64,000 nt of DNA from Microbacterium nanhaiense (GCF_014646015.1 NZ_BMMQ01000010.1:1-64000), one strand, 5' to 3'. Shown: positions 8,586 through 17,286, counted from the stretch's first letter. Notes: generated by a model from the sequence alone, not told the origin. Made by a program: numbers and translations.

Positions 8586-8639
8586 GGTCGCCCCACAACG
8601 TCGGCGCAGCTCGCGCTACCGCCGCGTTGTGTGGCGACC
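8586..8639. repeat. 54-bp inverted-repeat element, copy b
   Basis: Arms GGTCGCCCCACAACG and CGTTGTGTGGCGACC pair with one mismatch. Length (54 bp) and ends match the element at 8419-8472. A smaller stem TGTCGC/GCGACA lies just before it at 8561-8583. It ends about 13 bp beyond the fprA stop codon. Confidence 0.75.
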
Positions 8640-8652
8640 CATGAGGTCGGGG

Positions 8653-10026
8653 TTACTCGCCGCGGGAGATCTTCACCATCTCGTCGCGCGGGACCACCTT
8701 GATGCGGGCGCGGCCGTGGGGCTCGCCGAGCGCGATCTCGTGCTCGTCGAGGCGGTGCCAGCCCTCGAGGTCCGTCCACTTCACACCGCGCTCCGCGAGC
8801 AGGGCGGGGATCGCTTCCTCCGAGGGATCCTCGGGGCGCCACCACGACGCCTGGTCGTTGACGAGGTGGGTGACGGTCTCCATCGCGTCGGACTTCGTGT
8901 GGCCGATGAGGCCGACCGGTCCGCGCTTGATCCAGCCCGTCGCGTAGACACCGGGCATGATGTCGTTCGAATCCTCCGCGAGCACCTGGCCCTCGTGGTT
9001 CGGGATCACGCCGTGGCGGTCGTCGAAGGGCACGCCCGGCAGCGGGGATCCGAAGTAGCCGACCGCGCGGTAGAGCTGCGTCAGCGGCTGCTCGCGCAGC
9101 TCGCCCGTGCCGACGACGCCGCCGGCGCCGTCGGCCTTCGTGCGCTCGTAGACGAGGGCGCTCACGCGGCCCTCCTCGTCGGTCTTCACCTCGACGGGCT
9201 TGGCCCAGAAATGCAGGTGCAGGCGGCGCGACGCGGTGCCCCCGGCGTTGTTCGCGCTCGGCAGCTCGCGCCACTTCTGCAGCACGCGGTCGATCACCTT
9301 GACCTGCTTGTTCGAGGCGATCGCTTCACGCGAGGCCTCGTCGTAGTCGAAGTCTTCGTCGTACACGACCATGTCGACGTCGTTGAGTTCGCCGAGTTCG
9401 CGCAGCTCGAGCGGCGTGAACTTCACCTGGGCGGGGCCGCGACGGCCGAAGACGTGCACGTCGGTGACGGGCGACTCCTTGAGCACCCGGTAGACGTTGT
9501 CCGGGATCTCGGTCGGGAGCAGGTCGTCGGCGTGCTTGGCGAGCATGCGCGCCGCGTCGAGCGCGACGTTGCCGTTGCCGATCATGCCGACGTGCTGGCC
9601 CTCGATCGTCCACTCGCGCGGGACGTCCGGGTGCCCGTCGAACCAGCTGACGAAGTCGGCGGCGCCGAAGGATCCCTTCGCGTCGATCCCCGGGATGTCG
9701 AGCGAGGCATCCCGGATCGCGCCGGTCGAGAAGATGACGGCGTTGTAGTGCTTCTTCAGGTCATCGAGGGTGATGTCCTGGCCGAACGTCACGTTGCCGA
9801 AGATGCGGATATCGCCTCGGTCGAGCACGTCGCGGAGGGCGTTCACGACGCCCTTGATCCGCGGGTGGTCAGGCGCGACGCCGTATCGCACGAGGCCGTA
9901 CGGCGCCGGGAGCTGCTCGAACAAGTCGATCGATACCTCGAAGCTGCGCTCGGTGCGCAGCAGAATGTCGGCGGCGTAGATTCCGGCGGGGCCGGCGCCA
10001 ACAATGGCAAGACGAAGCTTGGTCAT
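8653..10026 (-). CDS. fprA: FAD-dependent ferredoxin/adrenodoxin-type NADP+ reductase (FprA-like)
   Basis: A 457-residue flavoprotein transferring electrons between NADPH and ferredoxin. An FAD-binding Rossmann motif VGAGPAGIYAAD opens the protein, followed by the family segment QLPAPYGLVRYGVAPDH. A second nucleotide-binding site is GNGNVALDAARML with VFGRRGPAQVKFT. The C-terminal GPVGLIGHTKSDAMETV segment is characteristic of FprA. Length matches mycobacterial FprA. It stands just downstream of the polyprenyl synthase gene with a 27-nt gap. Confidence 0.92.
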   Translation of the reverse strand: MTKLRLAIVGAGPAGIYAADILLRTERSFEVSIDLFEQLPAPYGLVRYGVAPDHPRIKGVVNALRDVLDRGDIRIFGNVTFGQDITLDDLKKHYNAVIFSTGAIRDASLDIPGIDAKGSFGAADFVSWFDGHPDVPREWTIEGQHVGMIGNGNVALDAARMLAKHADDLLPTEIPDNVYRVLKESPVTDVHVFGRRGPAQVKFTPLELRELGELNDVDMVVYDEDFDYDEASREAIASNKQVKVIDRVLQKWRELPSANNAGGTASRRLHLHFWAKPVEVKTDEEGRVSALVYERTKADGAGGVVGTGELREQPLTQLYRAVGYFGSPLPGVPFDDRHGVIPNHEGQVLAEDSNDIMPGVYATGWIKRGPVGLIGHTKSDAMETVTHLVNDQASWWRPEDPSEEAIPALLAERGVKWTDLEGWHRLDEHEIALGEPHGRARIKVVPRDEMVKISRGE

Positions 10027-10053
10027 ATCGCGGATCCTTCTGGTGAGGAGGGG

Positions 10054-11115
10054 TCAGGCGTCGCGGTCGGCGAGCTGACGGGCGAATCGGGTGAGCGCCT
10101 CGCGAACGGTGCCGCGCGGAAGTGCCTTCAGCGCGTCGACGGCCTCGTTCGTCCAGTCGAGCGCGAGCTGGTGCGTGCGCGCCGTGACGGCGTGATCGCG
10201 CAACTCGGCGATCTCGCGATCGAGCACGGATGGATCCGCCCCCTGCCGGATCGCCTCCGCGCCCTCGTCGATGCGTCGCGCGAGATCGACATCGGCGGGA
10301 TCATCGCTCGTCTTCAGGAGCAGGTAGGGCATTGTCACGACTCCGGCGCGCAGGTCGGTTCCCGGCACCTTGCCCGTTGCCTCGGCATTCGCCGACAGGT
10401 CGATGACGTCGTCGGCGAGCTGGAACGCCACGCCGACCTTCTCGCCGTACACGCGCAGCGGCTCACGGTATTCGTCCCCGGCCCCCGCGAAGAACGCGCC
10501 CGACTGTGCGGCGGCCGCGATGAGGGATCCGGTCTTGTCGGCGAGCACCTGGATGTAGAAATCGATCGGGTCGTCGCCCTCGGCCGGGCCCACGGTCTCG
10601 TGGAGCTGTCCCATCACGAGACGCTCGAAGGTTTCCGACTGCAGATCGACCGCGACATCGCCATGGCGACCCATGACACGGCTCGCGCGCGCGAGAAGCA
10701 GGTCGCCCGTCAGGATGGCGGTCGAGTTGTCCCACACCCGATGAGCCGCGGGAACGCCGCGACGACGATCCGCGCCATCCATGACGTCGTCGTGGTACAG
10801 CGAGCCCAGGTGCATCAGTTCCAGCGCGACGGCGACATCACGCACGGCGGGGGTGATGCCCTCGCCGAGCTGGGCGGTAAGCATCACGAGCATGGGGCGC
10901 ACACGCTTGCCGCCCGCCTCGTAGAGGTAGCGGCTCATCGCGTCGACCAGGGGATCCGCGGCTCCAAGCTCCTCGGCGATCGCCGCCTCGACGACCTCCA
11001 GCGCCTGCTCGATCGTCTCGGCGAGGCGTCGTGCCGCACGCCCGGCGAAAACGCGGTCGCTCAGACCGAAGCGGCTCGCCAGCTGCGTGCCCGGGGAAAC
11101 GGGGCTCGTACTCAC
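10054..11115 (-). CDS. Polyprenyl diphosphate synthase (menaquinone side chain)
   Basis: A 353-residue trans-prenyltransferase that elongates isoprenoid diphosphates. It has GGKRVRP, the first Asp-rich motif in LYHDDVMD and the second in QLADDVID, all at standard positions. It starts at a GTG overlapping the menG stop by 4 nt, so the two are co-transcribed; it probably supplies the polyprenyl tail attached by MenA. Chain length cannot be read reliably by eye. Confidence 0.9.
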   Translation of the reverse strand: MSTSPVSPGTQLASRFGLSDRVFAGRAARRLAETIEQALEVVEAAIAEELGAADPLVDAMSRYLYEAGGKRVRPMLVMLTAQLGEGITPAVRDVAVALELMHLGSLYHDDVMDGADRRRGVPAAHRVWDNSTAILTGDLLLARASRVMGRHGDVAVDLQSETFERLVMGQLHETVGPAEGDDPIDFYIQVLADKTGSLIAAAAQSGAFFAGAGDEYREPLRVYGEKVGVAFQLADDVIDLSANAEATGKVPGTDLRAGVVTMPYLLLKTSDDPADVDLARRIDEGAEAIRQGADPSVLDREIAELRDHAVTARTHQLALDWTNEAVDALKALPRGTVREALTRFARQLADRDA

Positions 11116-11837
11116 TTCTCCACCCTATCGGCCCCACGAGTGGCCCGGTGCAGGGCCACAATGCCGAACGCGAGGTTGCGGTACTTCGGCTCGGACCAGC
11201 CGGTCTCGCGCATCCACGCGGCCAGTTCCCTCTGGTCGGGCCAGGCGCGGATCGACTCGTTCAGGTAGTCGTAGGCCTCACCGTTCGACCCCACGAGGCG
11301 CGCGACGCGCGGCAGGACTTTGTCGTTGTAGAAACGGTAGAGGGCGCGGAAGATCCTGTTCGGCGGGGTCGAGAACTCGTTGATCACGATGCGTCCGCCC
11401 GGCTTGGTGACACGGTACAGCTCCGCGAGCGCCACCTTGGGCTGCTGCACGTTCCGGAGGCCGTACGACATCGTGACGGCATCGAACTCGCCGTCCGCGA
11501 ACGGCAGGTTCATCGCGTCGGCCTCGACGAAGCTCAGCCCGCGCACATCGCCGTAGCGCTTCCGGCCCTGCGCCAGCATGCCCGGCGAGAAGTCGGCCGC
11601 CACGACCTGTGCCCCGCTGGCGGCGAGCGACGCCGACGAGCGGCACGTACCCGCCGCGAGGTCGAGGATCTTCTCCCCCGGCCGCGGGTCTACGGCACGC
11701 GTCGTCGCTCGACGCCACACGGCGTCGAGCCCGAACGTCATCGCGATGTTCGTGAAGTCGTATCGCTTCGCGACGAGATCGAACATGCCGCTGACAGTCT
11801 TCGGATCCTTGGCCAGATCGGCCCGCTGCGAGGTCAC
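11112..11837 (-). CDS. menG: Demethylmenaquinone methyltransferase
   Basis: A 241-residue class I SAM methyltransferase that methylates demethylmenaquinone. It matches UbiE/MenG: MFDLVAKRYDFTN start, SAM motif I (ILDLAAGTC), EADAMNLPFADGEFDAVT and SYGLRNV. Oddity: motif I reads AGTCRSS where the family has AGTGTSS, a Gly-to-Cys change in the SAM loop. GTG 11837 is supported by a leaderless TAGACT -10 box. Followed by the overlapping polyprenyl synthase gene. Confidence 0.9.
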   Translation of the reverse strand: MTSQRADLAKDPKTVSGMFDLVAKRYDFTNIAMTFGLDAVWRRATTRAVDPRPGEKILDLAAGTCRSSASLAASGAQVVAADFSPGMLAQGRKRYGDVRGLSFVEADAMNLPFADGEFDAVTMSYGLRNVQQPKVALAELYRVTKPGGRIVINEFSTPPNRIFRALYRFYNDKVLPRVARLVGSNGEAYDYLNESIRAWPDQRELAAWMRETGWSEPKYRNLAFGIVALHRATRGADRVEK

Positions 11838-11843
11838 CCAACG

Positions 11844-11849
11844 AGTCTA
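11844..11849 (-). promoter_or_regulatory. Leaderless -10 box TAGACT of menG
   Basis: On the minus strand TAGACT is followed by 6 nt and then the GTG start at 11837, predicting a leaderless menG/polyprenyl synthase transcript. Confidence 0.5.
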
Positions 11850-11980
11850 CGCGGGGGTAGCTTGAGGTTGGATCCGCCCGCCGGGATCGGCGCGCGCGGG
11901 GCCGGTTTTCTCCCGGATCCGCGGGATCCCCGCCGCGCTCGCTCGGCCGCTCGCGCGCCCGAGTCCGCTCGCCCGAGCCC

Positions 11981-12050
11981 GCGAGATCGCAACCATTTCG
12001 CGAGATCGCATCGAAATGGGTGCGATCTCGCGAGAAAGGTGCGATCTCGC
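11981..12050. repeat. 70-bp nested inverted repeat built on GCGAGATCGC
   Basis: Four copies of the 10-mer GCGAGATCGC or its complement GCGATCTCGC are arranged two forward then two reverse (at about 11981, 12000, 12021 and 12041). This forms a long imperfect palindrome with short ATTT/AAAT segments in between. It lies between the menF stop codon and the menG promoter, in a 273-bp intergenic gap that otherwise holds nothing recognisable. Confidence 0.75.
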
Positions 12051-12110
12051 GGAGGGGGTGCGAGCGGATCCGCGCGCCGGGGCGTTGCGTGAGGGCGTCG
12101 TGTGAGGCCG

Positions 12111-13367
12111 TTACGCCAGGGCATCGACGATGGGGCGGAACTTGACGCGGGTCTCGAGCAACTCGGCTTCCGGCACGGATCCGGCGACGATGCCGCCGCC
12201 CGCGTGCGCCGCGACGGTGCGCGTCGGAGCGTCCCCGACGGGGCCGAACTGGGCGCAACGCAGCGCGATCGCGAATTCGCCGTCGCCGTTGCCATCGATC
12301 CAGCCGACGGGCCCGGCGTATCGGCCGCGGTCGAAGGGCTCGATCTCGCGGATCGCCGCAACCGCGCGAGGCGTCGGTGTGCCCGCGACCGCGGCGGTCG
12401 GGTGCAGGGCCCGCACGAGATCGAGCGCCGACGCCCCGCCGTCGAGCTGACCCCGGACGTCGGTCGCCAGGTGCCAAAGGTTCGGCAGCTCGAGGGCGAA
12501 GGGCTCCGCCGCCTCGAGGGAACTCGTGTGGGGCGCGAGCGCGTCGATCACGCTGTCGACCGCGAAACGGTGCTCGTTGCGATCCTTCTCGCTCGCGCGC
12601 AACTCGGCCGTGATGATCTCGTCATCGCTCACGTGGGCGCCGCGCCCGCGCGTGCCGGCGAGGACGCGTGCCGATACCTCGCCGCCCCGCACGGTGACGA
12701 GCGTCTCGGGGCTTGCACCGACGATGCCGTCCACGGAGAAGGTCCAGGTGTCGGCGTACTCCTCGGACAGCGCGCGCACGAGACGACGAATGTCCGCGCT
12801 CGCGGGAACCGTGCCCACGACGTCGCGGGCGACGACGATCTTCTGCGCCTCGCCGGAGTCGATGATCTCAAGCGCTCGACGCACGGCGGTGTCGTGGGTT
12901 TCGGGATCCATCGCGCCCGGCCCGAGCGACGCCGACCACGAGGGTCCGAAGGCGACCGGACGGGGCTCCGCGATATCGTCCGGGCGCTCCATCAAGCGGA
13001 TCCGTGTCTTCCACGCGCGGCCCGCGCGGATCCCGATCACGGTCGTCGGCACGATCAGCGTCGACGGCGATGTGGAGGCGTCGTCGAAGGCGAGCGCCGC
13101 AAAGGCCACGAGCCCCGTGCCCGGAAGCTCGACCTCGTCGTACACGTCTGCGGTCTGGCTGAAGGCGCGCCATAGGTCGGCGATGGCAGCGATGCGCCCG
13201 TCCTCGCCCACGTCGATGTGCAGCAGGTCGGGGCCCGCGGCGACCAGGATGTCGCCGTTTCGGGTCCAGACCAGCGGGTTCGCCGGATCCGCGTACTCGA
13301 GGGCATCGACGGGGCTGATCTCGCGCGTCGTGGCGACGAGGCGCGGCAATGTGAGCGGTTCGGTCAC
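12111..13367 (-). CDS. menF: Isochorismate synthase
   Basis: A 418-residue chorismate-utilising enzyme catalysing the first step of menaquinone synthesis. Conserved blocks: EAQKIVVARD, GASPETLVTV, ARVLAGTRGRG, the LHPTAAVAGTP loop and FDRGRYAGPVGW near the C-terminus. The N-terminal 150 residues are variable, as usual for MenF/EntC/DhbC. Placement among men genes favours MenF over a siderophore EntC. GTG 13367 has a leaderless TAGGAT box. Confidence 0.9.
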   Translation of the reverse strand: MTEPLTLPRLVATTREISPVDALEYADPANPLVWTRNGDILVAAGPDLLHIDVGEDGRIAAIADLWRAFSQTADVYDEVELPGTGLVAFAALAFDDASTSPSTLIVPTTVIGIRAGRAWKTRIRLMERPDDIAEPRPVAFGPSWSASLGPGAMDPETHDTAVRRALEIIDSGEAQKIVVARDVVGTVPASADIRRLVRALSEEYADTWTFSVDGIVGASPETLVTVRGGEVSARVLAGTRGRGAHVSDDEIITAELRASEKDRNEHRFAVDSVIDALAPHTSSLEAAEPFALELPNLWHLATDVRGQLDGGASALDLVRALHPTAAVAGTPTPRAVAAIREIEPFDRGRYAGPVGWIDGNGDGEFAIALRCAQFGPVGDAPTRTVAAHAGGGIVAGSVPEAELLETRVKFRPIVDALA

Positions 13368-13374
13368 GGTAACG

Positions 13375-13380
13375 ATCCTA
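13375..13380 (-). promoter_or_regulatory. Leaderless -10 box TAGGAT of menF
   Basis: Minus-strand TAGGAT is followed by 7 nt and GTG 13367. Confidence 0.5.
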
Positions 13381-13422
13381 TGGATGGGCGGCGTCGCTCC
13401 GCCTGGGAGGCGTTCAGCGAAT

Positions 13423-13428
13423 TAGGGT
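13423..13428 (+). promoter_or_regulatory. Leaderless -10 box TAGGGT of the DUF402 gene
   Basis: TAGGGT is followed by 6 nt and ATG 13435. It lies 43 nt from the divergent menF box, so the two promoters share one short intergenic region. Confidence 0.5.
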
Positions 13429-13434
13429 CGAGTA

Positions 13435-13989
13435 ATGAGTACCTCTATCCGCCCCGGAACACGGACGCACATTCATTGGCGAAAATGGGACGGCGCACCG
13501 CACTGGGTTCACGAGGTCGTGTACCTGGGTCGCGACGAATGGGGAGCGTGGTTCGGCCAGCGCCCCGGGTGGCGCAGCCATCGCCCCGGTCGTGACACGC
13601 TGCTGAAGACCAGCTGCGTGATGCTGCTCCCGGATCCGGAACCCGGCAGCGACCACGGCGCCGAATGGCTGCTGACGGTCAACGCTCCTCCCCAGCGCAC
13701 GCGCATCTACATCGATGTTGCGTGGGACGTGCGCTGGGACGACGAGTTCCCGACCGCGATCGACATGGACCTCGACGTGGTGCGCCGCACGGATCAGCGC
13801 GGCATCTACATCGACGACGAGGACGAGTGGCAGGAGCACCGCGTCGAGTACGGCTATCCCCTGCATGTCGTGAACCGCCTCGAGGCGGTCACGCAGGAGC
13901 TGAAGAAGAAGGTGACCGACCGCGTGGCGCCGTTCAACGAGGCCACGACCCGCCCCTGGTTCGACGTCCTCGCTGCCCTCGATCTCTGA
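13435..13989 (+). CDS. DUF402 domain-containing protein
   Basis: A 184-residue protein of the DUF402 family, which includes nucleoside-diphosphate phosphatases such as FomD. The conserved acidic core is visible: RTRIYIDVAWDV followed by AIDMDLDVVR, with Asp residues that bind metal in characterised members. Length is typical. Transcribed alone, divergent from menF. The cellular substrate is unknown. Confidence 0.85.
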   Translation: MSTSIRPGTRTHIHWRKWDGAPHWVHEVVYLGRDEWGAWFGQRPGWRSHRPGRDTLLKTSCVMLLPDPEPGSDHGAEWLLTVNAPPQRTRIYIDVAWDVRWDDEFPTAIDMDLDVVRRTDQRGIYIDDEDEWQEHRVEYGYPLHVVNRLEAVTQELKKKVTDRVAPFNEATTRPWFDVLAALDL

Positions 13990-13991
13990 GG

Positions 13992-14109
13992 CGTGTCCCA
14001 CTTGGTGCGGGAATAGGGGCGCCATTCCCGCCGTAAGTGGGACACGCACCCGAGCATGTCCCACTTAATGCGGGAATAGGGCCTTCATTCGCGCACCAAG
14101 TGGGACACG
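13992..14109. repeat. Tandem 55-bp palindromic repeats, locus 3 (two units)
   Basis: Units at 13992-14046 and 14055-14109 have an exact 8-bp spacer, the same architecture as loci 1 and 2. They occupy nearly the whole gap between two convergent genes (DUF402 and glycerate kinase). The first unit begins 3 bp after one stop codon and the second ends 2 bp before the other. Confidence 0.9.
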
Positions 14110-14111
14110 CC

Positions 14112-15224
14112 TCAGCGGGCGAGGCGCTCGCCCGCGTCGCGGAGCCAGCGGAGCGGATCCGCCAGCGCCGCTTCGGTGGATCCGGCGATCTCGGTGAGCG
14201 ATTCCGCGGCGGAGAAGCCCGAGGTGTCGGCCTGGATGGCGCCCGCGACGAGCGCCACGGGCACGCCCGCCGCGCGCGCGAGCTGCGCCACGTGGGCCGG
14301 CGCCTTGCCCGCCTCCGACTGCCCGTCGTAGCGTCCCTCGCCCGTGACGACCAGGTCGGCGCGGGCGATGTCCGACGCGAGGCCGGTCAGTTCGGCGATC
14401 GCGGCGGATCCGGGAACCAGCTGGGCGCCCCAGACGAGCAGCCCGAATCCGGTGCCGCCCGCCGCGCCGGCACCCTCGACATCCGCGAGATCGGCGCGGT
14501 CCAGCGCCGCGACCAGCCGGCCGAGGCCGGCGTCGGCGCGCTCCACGCCCTCCTCGTCGAGCCCCTTCTGCGGCCCGAAGATCGCGGCCGCTCCCGTGGA
14601 TCCGCGCAGGGGGTTCGTCACGTCGCTCAGCACCTGCACGCCACCGGCCGGCAGCGGCTTCAGCGCCGAGAGGTCGGCGCTCACGAGTTCCTCGAGACCG
14701 GCGGCACCGGGGGCGACCGAGGCGCCGAAATCGTTGAAGAATCGGGCACCGAGAGCCGTGAGCATCCCGACCCCGCCGTCGGTCGAGGCGCTGGATCCGA
14801 TGCCGAGCACGAGCTTCGAAACACCCGCGGCGAGCGCGGCGGCGATCGCCTGCCCGAAGCCGAGCGTCGAGGCGTCGAAGGGGCGGCGCTCGTCGCCGAG
14901 GAGTTCGATGCCCGAGGTGCTGGCGATCTCGACCACGCCCGTGCCGCCGGGGAGTTCCTCGGTCGCGGGCAGCCTCAGCCACGACGTGGTCACGGCCGTT
15001 CCCGCGGGGCCCGTCACGCGCACGGACATCCGCTGGGCGCCCGGCACCGCCTTCTCGAACGCGTCGAGCGTCCCCTCGCCGCCGTCCGCCATGGGCCGGA
15101 GCACGAAGCTGTCGGAGGGCGCGGTGCGCACCCAGCCCTCCGCGATCGCGACGGCGGCGTCGGCCGCGGTCGCGGATCCCTTCAGACTGTCGGGTGCGAT
15201 CACGATGGTGCGGGGCGAGGTCAT
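14112..15224 (-). CDS. Glycerate kinase
   Basis: A 370-residue type II glycerate kinase (GlxK/GarK family) that phosphorylates D-glycerate. Typical start VIAPDSLKGSATA, then RPMADGGEGTLDAF, the GFGQAIAAAL stretch, LGIGSSASTDGGVGML and a VVTGEGRYDGQSEAGKAP block near the C-terminus. ATG 15224 is chosen because the family begins here; the frame is open further upstream but enters an inverted repeat. No related gene is adjacent. Confidence 0.92.
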   Translation of the reverse strand: MTSPRTIVIAPDSLKGSATAADAAVAIAEGWVRTAPSDSFVLRPMADGGEGTLDAFEKAVPGAQRMSVRVTGPAGTAVTTSWLRLPATEELPGGTGVVEIASTSGIELLGDERRPFDASTLGFGQAIAAALAAGVSKLVLGIGSSASTDGGVGMLTALGARFFNDFGASVAPGAAGLEELVSADLSALKPLPAGGVQVLSDVTNPLRGSTGAAAIFGPQKGLDEEGVERADAGLGRLVAALDRADLADVEGAGAAGGTGFGLLVWGAQLVPGSAAIAELTGLASDIARADLVVTGEGRYDGQSEAGKAPAHVAQLARAAGVPVALVAGAIQADTSGFSAAESLTEIAGSTEAALADPLRWLRDAGERLAR

Positions 15225-15295
15225 GGGTCTATCCTGCCGCATCCCGCGGAATGCGCTTACCGCGCGCGAGGCAGGCGGCGCCGCCGTCACAGAGA

Positions 15296-15358
15296 TCGGA
15301 GAAATCACGAGACTCGGGCGTTTTGCCGGCATTCCTCCGACATTCGTGATTTCACCGA
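15296..15358. repeat. 63-bp inverted-repeat element
   Basis: Arms TCGGAGAAATCACGA and TCGTGATTTCACCGA pair over 15 nt with one mismatch and enclose a 33-nt loop. It occupies the gap between the glycerate kinase start and the menD stop (both genes minus-strand), so it could terminate the menD transcript. Confidence 0.75.
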
Positions 15359-15371
15359 CATCCGCGCGCGC

Positions 15372-16895
15372 CTACCGTGGCAACGGCACCTCGATGATCG
15401 CGGATCCGCCACCGAGCGCCGCGTCGAGCTCCGCCCGCGACTGCGCGCGCACGTAGTCCCATCCGTAGGCCGCGGCGAGGGCCGCGATGTCGGCGCGCTG
15501 CGGGGTGAGCTGCACACGGTCCATCGCCTCGCGCGACGCGACCTGGGCGACCTCGAGGCCGTCGAAGATCGTGCCGCCGCCATCGTTGCCGACGATGATC
15601 TGCAGGCGGGGACGTTCCTCGGATCCGGACCGCAGCAGGGCGCCGGCGTCGTAGAGAAAGGCGAGGTCGCCCAGGATCACGCGGGTCGTGCCGTCGTCGG
15701 CCGCGAGCTGCACCCCCATCGCCGTGGCGACCGTGCCGTCGATTCCCGCCAGCCCGCGATTGGCGTGCACTCGCGCTCGCCCCCAGAGCCGGTCGTCCGC
15801 GACCCGCACGAGGCGGCTGGATCCGAAGACGATGCGGTCGCGCTCCCCCGTCGCGCGCCACACGGCGTCGACGAGTTCGGCGCGGTGCGGCTCCGCACCC
15901 TCCGGCGCGGGAAGCTCGAGCCATGCGGCCAGCCACTCCGCGTCCACGGGGGTGCCCGTGTCGATGTCGATGTCGGGAACCGCGCGGGTGCGGCCGTTGA
16001 GGTTCAGCGCCTCATCGGTGTGCTGCAGCGCGAGAATCTCGAGGTCGTCGCGTCGCAGCAGCACCGTCACCTCCCGCCCGATTGTCGGGTGTCCGATGAC
16101 GACGACGCGTTCGATGCGTCCGCCGAGGCGCGGATCCGCGAGCCCCGCGCGATAGCCGCGCACGACGGTCGCGCCGTGGCGGGATCCGCTGACGACCTCC
16201 GCGAGCAGCGGCCAGCCGCCGCGCTCGGCGAGGTGCGCCGCACGCGGGCCCGCGTCCGCGCCCGCGACGACGACCGTCCGCGGACCGCGCTCGAGCACAA
16301 CGGGATCCGCGCGGACGGGCACCGGTTCGATGCGGGCGGATCCCCCCGCGACGAACCACTCGGGAAGCGCGCCCGCGAGCGGTTCGCGGAACGGCAGGTT
16401 GAGATGCGCGACGGATCCGCCGCGCGCGGCGTCGAAGGCGCGGTCGGCCAGCTCGGCGTACCCGTTCGCCCGTCCGTCCGGGGTCGGCGCATCCGCGGCG
16501 AACCGTGCCGCGTCGCCGAAGAAACCCGGCTGATGTGTCGTCTGGTTCGCGCCGACACCGCGCAGCTCCGGCGGGCGGTCGGCCGTCAGGAGCAGCATCG
16601 GGACGCCCGCGTGGTGCGCCTCGAGCGCCGCGGGGAACAGGTTCGCGACGGCGGATCCGGAGGTGCAGATCACGGCGGCGGGCACGCGCGATTCGCGGCC
16701 GATGCCGAGGGCCGTGAAGCCCGCGACGCGCTCGTCGAGGCGGACGTGCAGGCGGACGCGCCCCTGCCTCTCCAGCTCGGCGGCGGCGAGGGCGAGGGCC
16801 TGCGAGCGGGATCCGGGGCTGACGACGAGGTGCTGCACGCCGCGGGCGACGAGCCGGTCGAGGAGCTCGCAGGCGGCGTCGCTACTTGCGGTCAT
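15372..16895 (-). CDS. menD: 2-succinyl-5-enolpyruvyl-6-hydroxy-3-cyclohexene-1-carboxylate synthase
   Basis: A 507-residue ThDP-dependent enzyme joining 2-oxoglutarate to isochorismate. It has the SPGSRSQAL block, the DERVAGF segment with the cofactor Glu, ICTSGSAVANLFPA, TADRPPELRGVGANQT and, near the C-terminus, GNDGGGTIFDGL of the ThDP domain. Somewhat shorter than many MenD proteins (about 550). It overlaps the PLDc_N gene by 14 nt on the same strand. Confidence 0.93.
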   Translation of the reverse strand: MTASSDAACELLDRLVARGVQHLVVSPGSRSQALALAAAELERQGRVRLHVRLDERVAGFTALGIGRESRVPAAVICTSGSAVANLFPAALEAHHAGVPMLLLTADRPPELRGVGANQTTHQPGFFGDAARFAADAPTPDGRANGYAELADRAFDAARGGSVAHLNLPFREPLAGALPEWFVAGGSARIEPVPVRADPVVLERGPRTVVVAGADAGPRAAHLAERGGWPLLAEVVSGSRHGATVVRGYRAGLADPRLGGRIERVVVIGHPTIGREVTVLLRRDDLEILALQHTDEALNLNGRTRAVPDIDIDTGTPVDAEWLAAWLELPAPEGAEPHRAELVDAVWRATGERDRIVFGSSRLVRVADDRLWGRARVHANRGLAGIDGTVATAMGVQLAADDGTTRVILGDLAFLYDAGALLRSGSEERPRLQIIVGNDGGGTIFDGLEVAQVASREAMDRVQLTPQRADIAALAAAYGWDYVRAQSRAELDAALGGGSAIIEVPLPR

Positions 16896-17286
16896 CGTCG
16901 CGAGCGTCGTCGTCCTCGCCGGGCTTGTTCGCGTCGGGCTTCTTCGCGTCGGGCTTCGTGGCGTCGGGCATATCGAAGGCCGCCTCCATGTCGAGGAGGG
17001 CGATCTCCTCCTCGAGGCGGCGGATGCGGTCCTCGGCGAGCTGCTGACTGAAGGTGGGGTCGTCGTCCGGTGCGATGGGCCTCGGCTCCGCGGTCATCTG
17101 ATTTCTGCGGGCACGCCCGATCGTCCACCAGAGCACGCCGCCGATCACCGGAATGATCGTGATGAGCACCCAGACCTTCTTCGATGCGCCGCGGTGCCGC
17201 GTCGGCGGCTGCATGGCGCAGTCGACGAAGCTGACGACCCAGAAAGCCAGGGCGATCAGAACCAGAGGTATCAGCAGGCGTCCCAC
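16882..17286 (-). CDS. PLDc_N-domain membrane protein
   Basis: A 134-residue protein with two N-terminal membrane segments (about residues 4-24 and 38-58, ending GGVLWWTIGR) matching the phospholipase D nuclease N-terminal domain. A charged cytoplasmic tail contains a predicted helix (RIRRLEEEIALLDM) and a short KPDA repeat (TKPDAKKPDANKP). There is no catalytic PLD motif, so it is not a phospholipase. Upstream of and overlapping menD. GTG 17286 has a leaderless TAGACT box. Confidence 0.85.
   Translation of the reverse strand: MGRLLIPLVLIALAFWVVSFVDCAMQPPTRHRGASKKVWVLITIIPVIGGVLWWTIGRARRNQMTAEPRPIAPDDDPTFSQQLAEDRIRRLEEEIALLDMEAAFDMPDATKPDAKKPDANKPGEDDDARDDDRK

Noticed and set aside
14037..17051. 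Very long antisense open frames (here over 1,000 codons; also around 8629-11268, 36628-39360 and 6752-9274)
   Set aside because: Typical of high-GC genes, where third-position G/C removes stops from the opposite strand. Translations are Arg/Gly/Asp-rich with no motifs and lie opposite clearly conserved genes.
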